Positions 39,413 to 47,753 of a stretch of 64,000 nt of DNA are shown here, in pieces. Under the pieces are notes generated by a model. That model was given only the letters and a program-made list of their open reading frames with translations, searched no databases and was not told the DNA's origin. Source of the stretch: Clostridium sp. CAG:354_28_25 (GTDB lineage: Bacteria > Bacillota > Clostridia > TANB77 > CAG-508); contig MNRL01000010.1 of assembly GCA_001915925.1 (NCBI GenBank), forward strand, positions 7,085 to 71,084, given 5' to 3'. The position numbers were made by a program, and so were the translations under genes. Each line of letters begins with the position of its first letter. Position 1 is the stretch's first letter.

Positions 39413-39638
39413 TAACCTCGAATTTTATAAAAAATTATTGTAAACTTAACAAAAATGTAATATAATTGTAATGTGGACTAAAAAAATTGACGGAATATAG
39501 CAAAAACTGTATCCGTAAGCAGGTTCGAGCCACAAAAAAATAACCATAAAAAACTGCTATTTTTTGCTATTGACTATTATTTAGAATATAGTAAAATACA
39601 CTTAGCAGTATTATGAGAAAAAGGATGGTAACGAAACT
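39413..39638 (+). promoter_or_regulatory. Regulatory gap of adhesin 2 with two promoter candidates and the CCGTAAG element
   Basis: The 352-base gap 39287-39638 holds no gene. Promoter candidates are TTGTAA-17-TATAAT (39438-39466) and TTGACT-16-TAAAAT (39570-39597). Between them is CCGTAAGCAGGTTCGA (39513-39528), enclosed by pairable arms ATAGCAAAAA (39497-39506) and TTTTTGCTAT (39561-39570). If the distal promoter is used, these form a structured leader. Confidence 0.5.
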
Positions 39639-42600
39639 ATGAAACTTATTAAGAAAATAGCTGTAAGCATCATAGTTATGCTTTTAGCATTAGCTATGGG
39701 AACATCAGTATTTGCAGCTACAAATCCAGTTACATTTGGACTAAGTGAATATAGAAGAGAAACAAACGGAAAACAATATGGATATAGAATAAACAATGGA
39801 AATAAAAAAGTTTGGAAAGTTATTGTGTACGAAAATGACGGGACAACAATGAATTTTGACAATACAATATACTGTTTAAAAGCCGAAAAAGGTTTTTACA
39901 CAGCAACACCAAATTCATTTAAACAAACATATGATAAAATGGTAGACTTTGCAGATAAATCAAATTTAGTACCTGCAATTTTCGAAAACGATGACTATTA
40001 TTATGCCGCTACATGGATTTTAGACCATGCATATATACCATATTATGCAAAATCAGGAGATTCAGTAGAAGTACAAGCTCAAAAAACTGAGCAAGCTGCA
40101 CAAGATAGAGAAGATCTATTAAACGCATCTGGGATGAGCGATTCATTAAAACAAGAATTAACAGATGATGATATAGATGTAGTACAACAAATGGCATTAT
40201 GGTATTTTACAAATACAAAAGCAAATGAGAATGCAGATATATATCATGTAGATTATGCAGGAGAGCCATCATTCCAACCTGTAGCTATAGCTGAAAAAGG
40301 AGTAGGTTCTTATACAACAATAGAAGATGTTAACCAAACAAGAGCTGATGCAATGGAAAAACTATATCAATATATGGTAAAAACAGCTAAAAGTACAGAA
40401 AACATTGAATATTACAAAACACATAATGGAAAAGTAGAAGAACCAATAACATTAGCTACAGAAGTTAACCCAACAGTAGAATTAGATGGTGGAAATTATA
40501 TAGTAGGACCATATAAAATAAATAAAAATAATGATTTACCATTCGAATTAAATGCAAAATTCACAGACCAAGATGGAACAGACTTAAATGGTAAATATAC
40601 ATTATTAAATTCAAGTAAACAAGCAGTATCACAAGGAACAACAATAAAAGATTTAGTAGGACAAAGTTTCTATATTTCAATCCCATCATCAAATATAGAT
40701 GATATAACAAAAATAAAATTTAGTTATACAGGTTCATATAGAACTTCATCAAAAGGATTCTGGACAACAACACAAAATCCAGATACTGTACAACCATTAG
40801 TTGCAGTTGAAAAACAAGAAACTCCATTAAGTGGAGAAAAAGAAGTTGGAGTTGCAAAAAGAGAATTTGACTTATCATTAAGAAAATTTATTTCTGAAGT
40901 AAATGGAAAAGAAATAAATAGAGAGCCAACAGTAGATGTATCAAATTTAAATAAAAACATTGATGGAGCAAAAGTTACAACAGCTACTTATAACCATAAC
41001 AAAAAACCAGTAGCAGTAAAACCAGGAGATATAGTTACATATACAATAAGAGTATATAATGAAGGTGAATTGGATGGTTATGTAGGAGAAATTACAGATT
41101 ATTTACCAGCAGAATTAGAATTTATAAATGATGTAGAAAATTATCCAGAAGAAACAGACTTTAATGCAGGTTATGGTTGGAAAATTGATGCAAGTAATAA
41201 TAGAGTAATAAAAACAAATAAACTTGCTTACTCATCAGAAGCAGCAGACAGAGATCAAAATGCAAGCAATTTAATAAAAGCATATAATGGAACAACATTA
41301 GATTACAAAGAAGTTAAAGTAAAATGTAAAGTAAAGAACTCTACAGAATCATTAAAGAAGATTACAAATTTAGCTCAAATTACACAAGAAACAGACAGTA
41401 AAGGTGGAGCAGTAACAGATAGGGACTCTGTACCAAATGGAAACTTTACATTACCATCAGATACAGATTTACCAACATATAAAGATGACGAAATAAATTC
41501 TGGAAAACAATATATACCAGGACAAGAAGATGATGATGATTTTGAAAAAGTTATTATTCAAGAATTTGATTTAGCATTAAGAAAATTTATATCAGGAAAA
41601 AATGGAACAACATTAATAGGTAGAGAGCCATCTGTAGATGTAACAAATTTAGCAAATGGAACAGCTACAACAGCAACATATAATCATCCAAAGAAAGCTG
41701 TGGATATGGCAAGAGGAGATGTTGTAGAATACACAATAAGAGTATATAATGAAGGCTCAATAGATGGATATGCAAATAAAATAGTAGATAAATTACCAGC
41801 AGAATTAGAGTTCTTACCAGAAAACGAAACAAATATACAATATGGATGGCAAGTTTCAGAAGATGGAAGAACAGTAACAACAGATTATTTATCAGAAGCA
41901 AGAGGAGGCATTCCAGTTTCTACAGCAACAACTTCAAATCAAAATTTAATAAAAGCATTTGATGGAACAACATTATCATATAAAGATGTAAAAATAGTAT
42001 GTAAAGTAAAAGATACTGCAGAATTTGGTAAGAAATTAACAAATTTAGCAGAGATAACAGAAGCAAAAGATTCTGAAGGAAATGATGTAATAGATAGAGA
42101 TTCTGAAACAAATAATATGCAAGTTCCAAGTGATGAAGACTTACCAGCATATAAAGATGACGAAATAAACAACGAATATGTACCAGGACAAGAAGACGAT
42201 GATGACTTCGAAAAAGTTAGAGTAGTATATTTTGACTTAGCATTAAGAAAATTTATTACTGCAGTTGATGACCAAGAAGTAACTACGAGAGTTCCACAAT
42301 TAAGTATTGGAGAAGATGGAAATATTAAATATGACCATACAAAAGATCCTGTTGAAGTAGAAAACGGAGATGTAGTTACATATACAATAAGAATATATAA
42401 TGAAGGATTAATAGATGGACATGCAACAGAAGTAAAAGATGATATTCCAGATGGACTAAAATTCTTACCAGATAACCCTATAAATAGAGAGTATAGATGG
42501 CAAGAATCGGAAGATGGACAAAGTGTAACAACAGATTACTTAGCTAAGGCACAAGAAGAAAATGACGGAGATAATCTAATAAAAGCATATGACCCAGAAA

Positions 42601-43451
42601 AAGGACTAACAGAAAACAATCCTGATTACAGAGATGTAAAAATCGCATTCCAAGTAACAGAACCAAATACATCAGATAGAATATTAGTAAATACAGCAGA
42701 AATTGCTGATGATAGTGATAGTTCTGGGGATCCAATTGAGGATATAGATTCTACTCCAGATAACAACAATGAGTGGAACGAAGAAGACGACTTAGATAAA
42801 GAATTTGTAAAAGTTAAATACTTCGATTTAGCCCTAAAAAAATGGGTAAGTAAAGCAATCATAATAGATGCAGACGGAACACAGACTGTACAAGAAACAG
42901 GACATACAGGTGACGAAGATCCAGAACCACCAGCAAAAGTAGATTTAGGAAGAAGAGATATAAACAAAGTAACAGTAAAATTCGAATTCCAAATCAAAAT
43001 AACAAACGAAGGTGAAATCGCTGGATATGCAAAAGAAATAACAGATTATATCCCAGAAGGTTTAAGATTTGTACAAGAAGATAACCCGGATTGGTATACA
43101 AGAGAGCCTTTAAATGGTAAAGAAAGAGTTGCAACAAAATTATTAGAAAATACATTATTACAACCAGGAGAAAGTGCAACAGTATCAATCATCTTAACAT
43201 GGATAAATGGACAAGATAATATGGGCTTAAAAACAAATATTGCAGAAATAAGCCAAGATTATAATGATAGTCATACACCAGACATAGACTCTGTGCCAGA
43301 CAACTTTAAAGAAGATGAAGATGATATAGATGATGCTCCAGTAATGCTTACAGTAGCACTAGGTGATGCAAAATTATATATCGGAATAGCAACACTAGTA
43401 GTTATAGCACTAGGTGGAGGAGTATTCATAATTAAGAAATATGTAATTTAA
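39639..43451 (+). CDS. Thioester-domain adhesin 2 with DUF11-like repeats
   Basis: This 1270-residue protein is a paralogue of adhesin 1 without the SpaA block. It has a signal peptide (~1-28), a thioester domain with Cys79 (IYCLKAE) and Gln184 (QQMALW), a linker domain (IVGPYKINKNNDLPFELNA), and four DUF11-like repeats starting FDL(A/S)LRK or FDLALKK at nt ~40866, 41565, 42231 and 42825 with acidic linkers. A C-terminal helix (~1243-1262) ends in IIKKYVI. The last repeat (AKVDLGR then DINKVTVKFEFQIKITNEGE) is nearly identical to that of adhesin 1, so one arose by duplication. ATG 39639 follows AAAAAGGATGG. Expected role: covalent attachment to a host or microbial surface; target unknown. Confidence 0.88.
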   Translation: MKLIKKIAVSIIVMLLALAMGTSVFAATNPVTFGLSEYRRETNGKQYGYRINNGNKKVWKVIVYENDGTTMNFDNTIYCLKAEKGFYTATPNSFKQTYDKMVDFADKSNLVPAIFENDDYYYAATWILDHAYIPYYAKSGDSVEVQAQKTEQAAQDREDLLNASGMSDSLKQELTDDDIDVVQQMALWYFTNTKANENADIYHVDYAGEPSFQPVAIAEKGVGSYTTIEDVNQTRADAMEKLYQYMVKTAKSTENIEYYKTHNGKVEEPITLATEVNPTVELDGGNYIVGPYKINKNNDLPFELNAKFTDQDGTDLNGKYTLLNSSKQAVSQGTTIKDLVGQSFYISIPSSNIDDITKIKFSYTGSYRTSSKGFWTTTQNPDTVQPLVAVEKQETPLSGEKEVGVAKREFDLSLRKFISEVNGKEINREPTVDVSNLNKNIDGAKVTTATYNHNKKPVAVKPGDIVTYTIRVYNEGELDGYVGEITDYLPAELEFINDVENYPEETDFNAGYGWKIDASNNRVIKTNKLAYSSEAADRDQNASNLIKAYNGTTLDYKEVKVKCKVKNSTESLKKITNLAQITQETDSKGGAVTDRDSVPNGNFTLPSDTDLPTYKDDEINSGKQYIPGQEDDDDFEKVIIQEFDLALRKFISGKNGTTLIGREPSVDVTNLANGTATTATYNHPKKAVDMARGDVVEYTIRVYNEGSIDGYANKIVDKLPAELEFLPENETNIQYGWQVSEDGRTVTTDYLSEARGGIPVSTATTSNQNLIKAFDGTTLSYKDVKIVCKVKDTAEFGKKLTNLAEITEAKDSEGNDVIDRDSETNNMQVPSDEDLPAYKDDEINNEYVPGQEDDDDFEKVRVVYFDLALRKFITAVDDQEVTTRVPQLSIGEDGNIKYDHTKDPVEVENGDVVTYTIRIYNEGLIDGHATEVKDDIPDGLKFLPDNPINREYRWQESEDGQSVTTDYLAKAQEENDGDNLIKAYDPEKGLTENNPDYRDVKIAFQVTEPNTSDRILVNTAEIADDSDSSGDPIEDIDSTPDNNNEWNEEDDLDKEFVKVKYFDLALKKWVSKAIIIDADGTQTVQETGHTGDEDPEPPAKVDLGRRDINKVTVKFEFQIKITNEGEIAGYAKEITDYIPEGLRFVQEDNPDWYTREPLNGKERVATKLLENTLLQPGESATVSIILTWINGQDNMGLKTNIAEISQDYNDSHTPDIDSVPDNFKEDEDDIDDAPVMLTVALGDAKLYIGIATLVVIALGGGVFIIKKYVI

Positions 43452-43479
43452 AAAATCTTTAAAACAAAAATGCAAAAAA

Positions 43480-43511
43480 AGAGGGTATTCGGATTAGATA
43501 TCCTCTTTTTT
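43480..43511 (+). terminator. Terminator after adhesin 2
   Basis: AGAGGGTAT (43480-43488) pairs with ATATCCTCT (43498-43506, one G-U), followed by TTTTTT. Confidence 0.8.
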
Positions 43512-43617
43512 ATATAAAGGTTATAAAATATTAGTAAAGAATTTATGAGTGCTAAAGATGATATAATAACTGGTATAAATTTATTAGACATATAGAACAT
43601 TGATTTTTTGATATAGA

Positions 43618-43646
43618 TTGAAAAAATAGAAATTTTATGATATCAT
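43618..43646 (+). promoter_or_regulatory. Promoter of the toxin-antitoxin operon
   Basis: TTGAAA (43618-43623), a 17-base spacer, TATCAT (43641-43646), about 40 bases before the first start codon. Confidence 0.65.
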
Positions 43647-43684
43647 AGTAGTTACCATAAAACGAGAAGTAAAGGAGAAAAAGT

Positions 43685-43912
43685 ATGAGTGATATGAGTA
43701 AAAATACAAATCTAGAAATAGCTGTTGAAATTATGGCAGCTAAAATTGCAAAAATGTCTAGAGAAGGATATACAGCTGAAGACGATAAAATGAAAAAACT
43801 GATAGATGAAAGAAATAAAATGTATATTGGAGAAGAGGATGTAATAGAGAAAATAATAACAGAATACGGACCAGAAATAAAAAAAGATTATATTAATATA
43901 GAAGGAGAATAG
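43685..43912 (+). CDS. Small acidic/basic helical protein, putative zeta-toxin antitoxin
   Basis: The 75 residues (MSDMSKNTNLEIAVEIMAAKIAKMSREGY...) are predicted mainly helical and charged, with no membrane segment. ATG 43685 follows AAAGGAG. It ends three bases before the zeta-like kinase gene. That position and size match epsilon/PezA-type or related antitoxins that block the toxin by binding its nucleotide site, but I see no helix-turn-helix and no convincing identity to a named antitoxin, so the role is inferred from context. Confidence 0.65.
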   Translation: MSDMSKNTNLEIAVEIMAAKIAKMSREGYTAEDDKMKKLIDERNKMYIGEEDVIEKIITEYGPEIKKDYINIEGE

Positions 43913-43915
43913 AAT

Positions 43916-44758
43916 ATGGAAGAAAATAAAACATTAGAAGAAGTATGTACTGAATATAAGCTTTCAGAAGACGAACGCAACGAAATAGGAAACAAAATAA
44001 ATGCGATTATGTTAGCAGGAAAGAAAACAAGTGAGCAACCTATAGCAATAATAGATATTGCACCTCCAGGTTCTGGAAAAACAGGTTTAAACGGATATGC
44101 CTGTGCACAGTTTAAGGATAATAATGCTGTTGTCATTAATAGTGATGAATTAAAACCATTTCATCCTAGAATAGATGAATTAGCAAAAAAATATCCAGAA
44201 TATTATACAAAAGTAACTAATCAAGAAAGTAATTTTTGGACAGACAATTTATTTGATGTTGCAGTAGCTAGTAGGTATAATGTTATTTTTGAGGGAACAG
44301 GTAGAAACTTAAAACTATTAACAAAGATGATGAGCAAAATGCATGGGTACAAAATAGTTGTAAGAGGAATGGCCGTTAATGAACTAAATTGCTTGATGTC
44401 AATAATTGAAAGATATGAAGGACAAGTAGAACAAAAAGGCTGGGGAAGGTTGGTAATGGAAGATCATTTTTATAAAGCATATGATGAAATGCTAGAAAAT
44501 ATCCAAGCGATTGAAGAATCTGGAATGGCAGATATTGTTGAAGTTTATACAAGAAGTGACAATCCAAGTAGACCACTAAGAATATATAGTAGTAGAAATA
44601 GAGAATTTAAAGATGCAAGAACAGCTGTAATTGTTGGAAGAGAAAGAGACAGAAAAAGTGCAGAACAATATTATGAAGAAAAATTTAGTAAAAGAGGAAC
44701 AAAACCAACAAAGTTTCCAGAAGAAAAAGAACTTCTAGAAAAAATAACAGAAATATGA
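43916..44758 (+). CDS. Zeta-toxin-family P-loop kinase
   Basis: This 280-residue protein has Walker A PPGSGKTG (~50-57, preceded by IAIIDIA), the catalytic-Asp strand VVINSDELKPFHP (Asp77), and FEGTGR (~125-130), which matches the EGT-R substrate motif of zeta/PezT toxins. Zeta enzymes phosphorylate UDP-N-acetylglucosamine (or related UDP sugars), block wall synthesis and are held inactive by a partner antitoxin. The lid region FWTDNLFDVAVASRYN is present, and all key residues seem intact. Its stop TGA overlaps an in-frame start option of the next gene, so the operon continues. Some clostridial members are longer chromosomal versions of uncertain toxicity. Confidence 0.85.
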   Translation: MEENKTLEEVCTEYKLSEDERNEIGNKINAIMLAGKKTSEQPIAIIDIAPPGSGKTGLNGYACAQFKDNNAVVINSDELKPFHPRIDELAKKYPEYYTKVTNQESNFWTDNLFDVAVASRYNVIFEGTGRNLKLLTKMMSKMHGYKIVVRGMAVNELNCLMSIIERYEGQVEQKGWGRLVMEDHFYKAYDEMLENIQAIEESGMADIVEVYTRSDNPSRPLRIYSSRNREFKDARTAVIVGRERDRKSAEQYYEEKFSKRGTKPTKFPEEKELLEKITEI

Positions 44759-44799
44759 GAACAAGGAATACAATTATAAATTTGAATAGAGGGATGATT

Positions 44800-45822
44800 A
44801 TGAACGAATCAAAAACAATAAAAGATGTTGTGGAAGAGGTAGAAAAATCTTCAACAACCTTTGAAAAAACAAATACTGACTTAAAAAGAAAATTTTTAAA
44901 ATGGAATATAGAAGCATTTAATATGATTGCTTCTTCAGTAAGTGTAAATAGAGGCTCATTTGGAACTGGCTATCCATTTTATGTATTGGATGAAAATTTA
45001 AATGGAGAAATTCCAATTATTTCGGAACAAATTAGATATAACAGGCAATTAGTAAGAGATGGGGAGCCTGTACAAAAATCCATATGGCAGTGTAAATCTT
45101 GTCTAGAAAGAAATTATGATATAATGCCAGATTTAAAAATAGTATGTAAACCATGCCAAAATATGATAGATTCATTAAAGCCAAGAAAAATTATAAACAG
45201 ATTACCTGACTTAGACATGTGGTTAGTTTGTGAGGACGGAAGTATTGAACAAGCACAAGCTGAATTAAGCAAATTACTAGAGAAATATAATATGCGTACA
45301 TCAGATGTTTCTCCATTACAATCTTTAAGTGATGTTGTGAAAATTTCAACAAATTTAAAAGACGGAGAATTTCCAAAAGTATTTTTGCCAATAGATGCAC
45401 ATATTATGGAAAAATCAAAATTGATGGAACTAGTAGAACAAGTACCAGATGAATTACAATTAGCAAAACTAGAAGAAAGAAAACCATATTTACCAATTAG
45501 ACCAAAATCACTTAGAAAAGAATGGCAATATGATGACGAGGCATATAACTTTATTTATGATTATCTTTCAGCTTTTACAGCATTTAACTTTACAGAAGGA
45601 ATGGAAGAAACACTACAAAAGAGCAGAACTAGAGTAATAAGAGAAAATACGCCAGAAGAATTGTTCGATTTTCTTACGCAAGCAGCAACTCCAGCAAACT
45701 TTAGAAGATTTCAGGAACATGAATTAGAAGAAATTTTTTATAGAAGAATAACAGGATGGGGCGAGCAACTAACAAAGGAAAGAGGAGAATTAGAAGAAGA
45801 CGAGGGACCTGAACTTGAATAA
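44800..45822 (+). CDS. Uncharacterised protein with a four-Cys zinc-ribbon-like motif
   Basis: The 340-residue soluble protein starts at ATG 44800 (MNESKTIKDVVEEVEKS), six bases after AGAGGG; ATG 44794 is an alternative. Residues ~98-125 contain two CxxC pairs (CKSCLE and CKPCQN), likely a zinc ribbon. The rest is helical and ends in an acidic tail (EEDEGPELE). No enzyme motif is recognised. It follows the zeta-like gene closely and precedes the PHP gene by 16 bases, so the four genes 43685-46732 look like one operon. It may bind RNA or DNA as part of a stress module, which is inference only. Confidence 0.65.
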   Translation: MNESKTIKDVVEEVEKSSTTFEKTNTDLKRKFLKWNIEAFNMIASSVSVNRGSFGTGYPFYVLDENLNGEIPIISEQIRYNRQLVRDGEPVQKSIWQCKSCLERNYDIMPDLKIVCKPCQNMIDSLKPRKIINRLPDLDMWLVCEDGSIEQAQAELSKLLEKYNMRTSDVSPLQSLSDVVKISTNLKDGEFPKVFLPIDAHIMEKSKLMELVEQVPDELQLAKLEERKPYLPIRPKSLRKEWQYDDEAYNFIYDYLSAFTAFNFTEGMEETLQKSRTRVIRENTPEELFDFLTQAATPANFRRFQEHELEEIFYRRITGWGEQLTKERGELEEDEGPELE

Positions 45823-45838
45823 TAAGGAGGAAGATAGA

Positions 45839-46732
45839 ATGGGAAAAAGAATAGATTTACATATTCATACAACAGTTTCAGATGGAGCATTAACACCTAA
45901 AGAAGTAATAGATGAAGCATGTAAAAATGGAGTATCTGTAATTGCAATAGCAGACCATGATACAGTAGATGCATATAATGATGAATTATTTGAATATGCA
46001 AAAAGTAAAAATATAAAGATAATAAATGCAGTCGAGATTTCTACTAAAGCGAAAAAAGCAGGAGTACATGTATTAGGATATAATCTAGATTTAAATGATG
46101 AAGAGTTTAAAGAAAGATTAAGTAAAATTAGAAATGCGAGACATAATTATTTACATGATGTAGCTAAAAAGTTAGAAGAACTAGGATATTATATAAATGT
46201 AGAAGAATTAGATAAGATAGATGCTGTAACAAAAGCACATATAGCTTTAGATGCAACAAACAATCCAAAAAACAAAGAAAAATTATTAGCAGAATTTGGG
46301 CATATTCCAAGTAAAGGAGAATTTATAGAAACAATAATGAACGAAAATTGTCCTGCATATGTAAAAAAGGAAAGTGCAACTCCAAAAGAAGCTGCAGAAA
46401 TTATAAGAGCTGCAAATGGAAAAGTGGTTTTAGCACATCCAGTAGCATATGTGCATGAAGATAATTTGAACGATGAAGATATTTTGGAAATTGTTAATGA
46501 TATGAAACCTGATGGATTAGAAGCTAACTATTTGTATGTAGATAGATATGATAAGAAATTTGATGAAACAGAAAAATGGAATGAATTTGCTAAGAAACAC
46601 AACTTATTTGTAACGGTTGGTTCTGATTTCCATAATAAAGATGGACTTAGACCAGAAATAGGTTTTATAAATACAGACTTTGTTTTAGCAGAAGAAGTTA
46701 TTGAGGAGATTCTTAGAAATTTAGAAAAATAA
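45839..46732 (+). CDS. PHP-domain phosphoesterase (YciV/RNase AM-like)
   Basis: This 297-residue protein starts at ATG 45839 after AAGGAGGAAG; an upstream TTG at 45815 would lie before that site. Metal-binding PHP motifs are complete: DLHIHTTVSDG (6-16), IADHDTVDAY (~40-49), the Glu of NAVEIST (~70), LAHP (~199-202) and GSDFHN (~260-265). Relatives include 5'-3' oligo-exoribonucleases and 3',5'-nucleotide bisphosphate phosphatases. The active-site metals are expected to cleave phosphoester bonds of nucleotides or short RNA. Its place after a zeta-type toxin suggests a linked RNA or nucleotide response, though this may be coincidental. Confidence 0.85.
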   Translation: MGKRIDLHIHTTVSDGALTPKEVIDEACKNGVSVIAIADHDTVDAYNDELFEYAKSKNIKIINAVEISTKAKKAGVHVLGYNLDLNDEEFKERLSKIRNARHNYLHDVAKKLEELGYYINVEELDKIDAVTKAHIALDATNNPKNKEKLLAEFGHIPSKGEFIETIMNENCPAYVKKESATPKEAAEIIRAANGKVVLAHPVAYVHEDNLNDEDILEIVNDMKPDGLEANYLYVDRYDKKFDETEKWNEFAKKHNLFVTVGSDFHNKDGLRPEIGFINTDFVLAEEVIEEILRNLEK

Positions 46733-46816
46733 AGTAAAGATAAGGATAGAGTTAGTAAAATTGAATATTATACAATATGTAATTAAAAAATAATATAAAA
46801 TGTCTAAAAATAGTAT

Positions 46817-46864
46817 CCGTAAAGTGATAGAGCATTGCACCAAGAATTGGAAGCAATGCTCTAT
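46817..46864 (+). terminator. Long hairpin after CCGTAAA motif, probable terminator
   Basis: CCGTAAA (46817-46823) precedes ATAGAGCATTGC (46827-46838), which pairs perfectly with GCAATGCTCTAT (46853-46864). The tail TTACTTATATT is only moderately T-rich. It could end the zeta operon or belong to the leader of the decayed surface gene. Confidence 0.5.
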
Positions 46865-46908
46865 TTACTTATATTAATATAATAAGTTATTATAGGAGAA
46901 ATAGGTGT

Positions 46909-47517
46909 ATGCAAATGAAAGGAAAAAAAGTAGAATCGGTAAAAAACAATAATAAGAAAAGAGTAATAAATAAGAAAGCAATAATAGGATTAATAGTGAT
47001 ACTGGGAATTTTACTACTAACTTTTACTTTTACCAAACAATTTGTAGAATCAAGTGGCTCAACAGCAAAACAAAATGAAGAAACAAATGCAGAAACTAGA
47101 GCTACATCATAATCGGTAACAGGAAATGCAACAATAGAAGAAAACATTCCAGAAGGAATGAGCCTAGCAAACAATGACGGAACATGGGAAGAACAAGCTG
47201 GAGTATTAAGAAAGATAATAGCAGAAATAAATCCAGGGGAAACAAAAGAATATACAGTAGTACTAGACTGGAATACAGCAGAAACCAACATGGGAGAAAA
47301 AGACAATATAGTAAGTATAGTAGATACACAAAATATACCAGGATTTGTAGATAACAATGATAAAGATAATACATCAAATGCAAATGTCATAATCTCTGTA
47401 GAAACAGGAGAATTACCAATAGGATTAATACTTGCATTAGTAGCATTAGTAGGATTAGAAACAGTAACATTAAGATATGCAGTAGTACTTACTAAAAGAC
47501 AAAAGAAAAATAAATAA
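46909..47517 (+). pseudogene. Remnant of a surface protein: in-frame stop and internal deletion
   Basis: One frame runs from ATG 46909 (after TAGGAGAAATAGG) to 47517, broken only by TAA at 47110-47112. The first part is a basic start and one membrane helix (KAIIGLIVILGILLLTFTF). After the stop comes the end of a DUF11-like module (IPEGMSLANNDGTWEEQ, LDWNTAETNMGEKDN) matching the end of the repeats in the adhesins (TNMGLKTNIAEIS), then a C-terminal anchor (ELPIGLILALVALVGLETV) and basic tail. Most of the ectodomain is missing, so this looks like a deletion derivative. A downstream internal ATG at 47158 would give a truncated protein without a signal sequence. Confidence 0.7.
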
Positions 47518-47604
47518 AGACAAGTAATAATAAAATATAAAGCATCAATTGAAATGCAAACTTTTAGTTAAAGAAGGCATTCAATGGATGCTTTTATAAT
47601 ATTG

Positions 47605-47708
47605 AAATTATTTTGATACAGCAAAAAATGTTAAAGGAAGAAAATTATTTCGATACAACGAAAAAAATGTCAAAAAAAGAAAGTTATTTCGATACATCGA
47701 AATAACTT
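47605..47708 (+). repeat. Three spaced repeats ending in a perfect palindrome upstream of an ATPase gene
   Basis: AAATTATTTTGATACA (47605), AAATTATTTCGATACA (47642) and AAGTTATTTCGATACA (47681) start 37 and 39 bases apart. The third forms a 13-bp perfect palindrome, AAGTTATTTCGAT-AC-ATCGAAATAACTT (47681-47708). It looks like a multi-site operator for the gene at 47754. Confidence 0.65.
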
Positions 47709-47753
47709 GAAAAAATAAAATAATCTGTTATAATTAAATTAGAGGTGAAAACT

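Noticed and set aside
34383..39640. Cyclic di-GMP riboswitches upstream of the adhesins
   Set aside because: The CCGTAAG elements lack the conserved GEMM-I or GEMM-II cores, and the close promoters lie downstream of them.
46817..46864. Transposon end or attachment site
   Set aside because: The 12-bp inverted repeat is a simple hairpin with no direct duplications and no recombinase gene nearby.
47605..47708. Degenerate CRISPR array
   Set aside because: Only three short, imperfect repeats with 21-23 base A-rich gaps; the last is a simple palindrome next to a promoter, and no cas genes are nearby.
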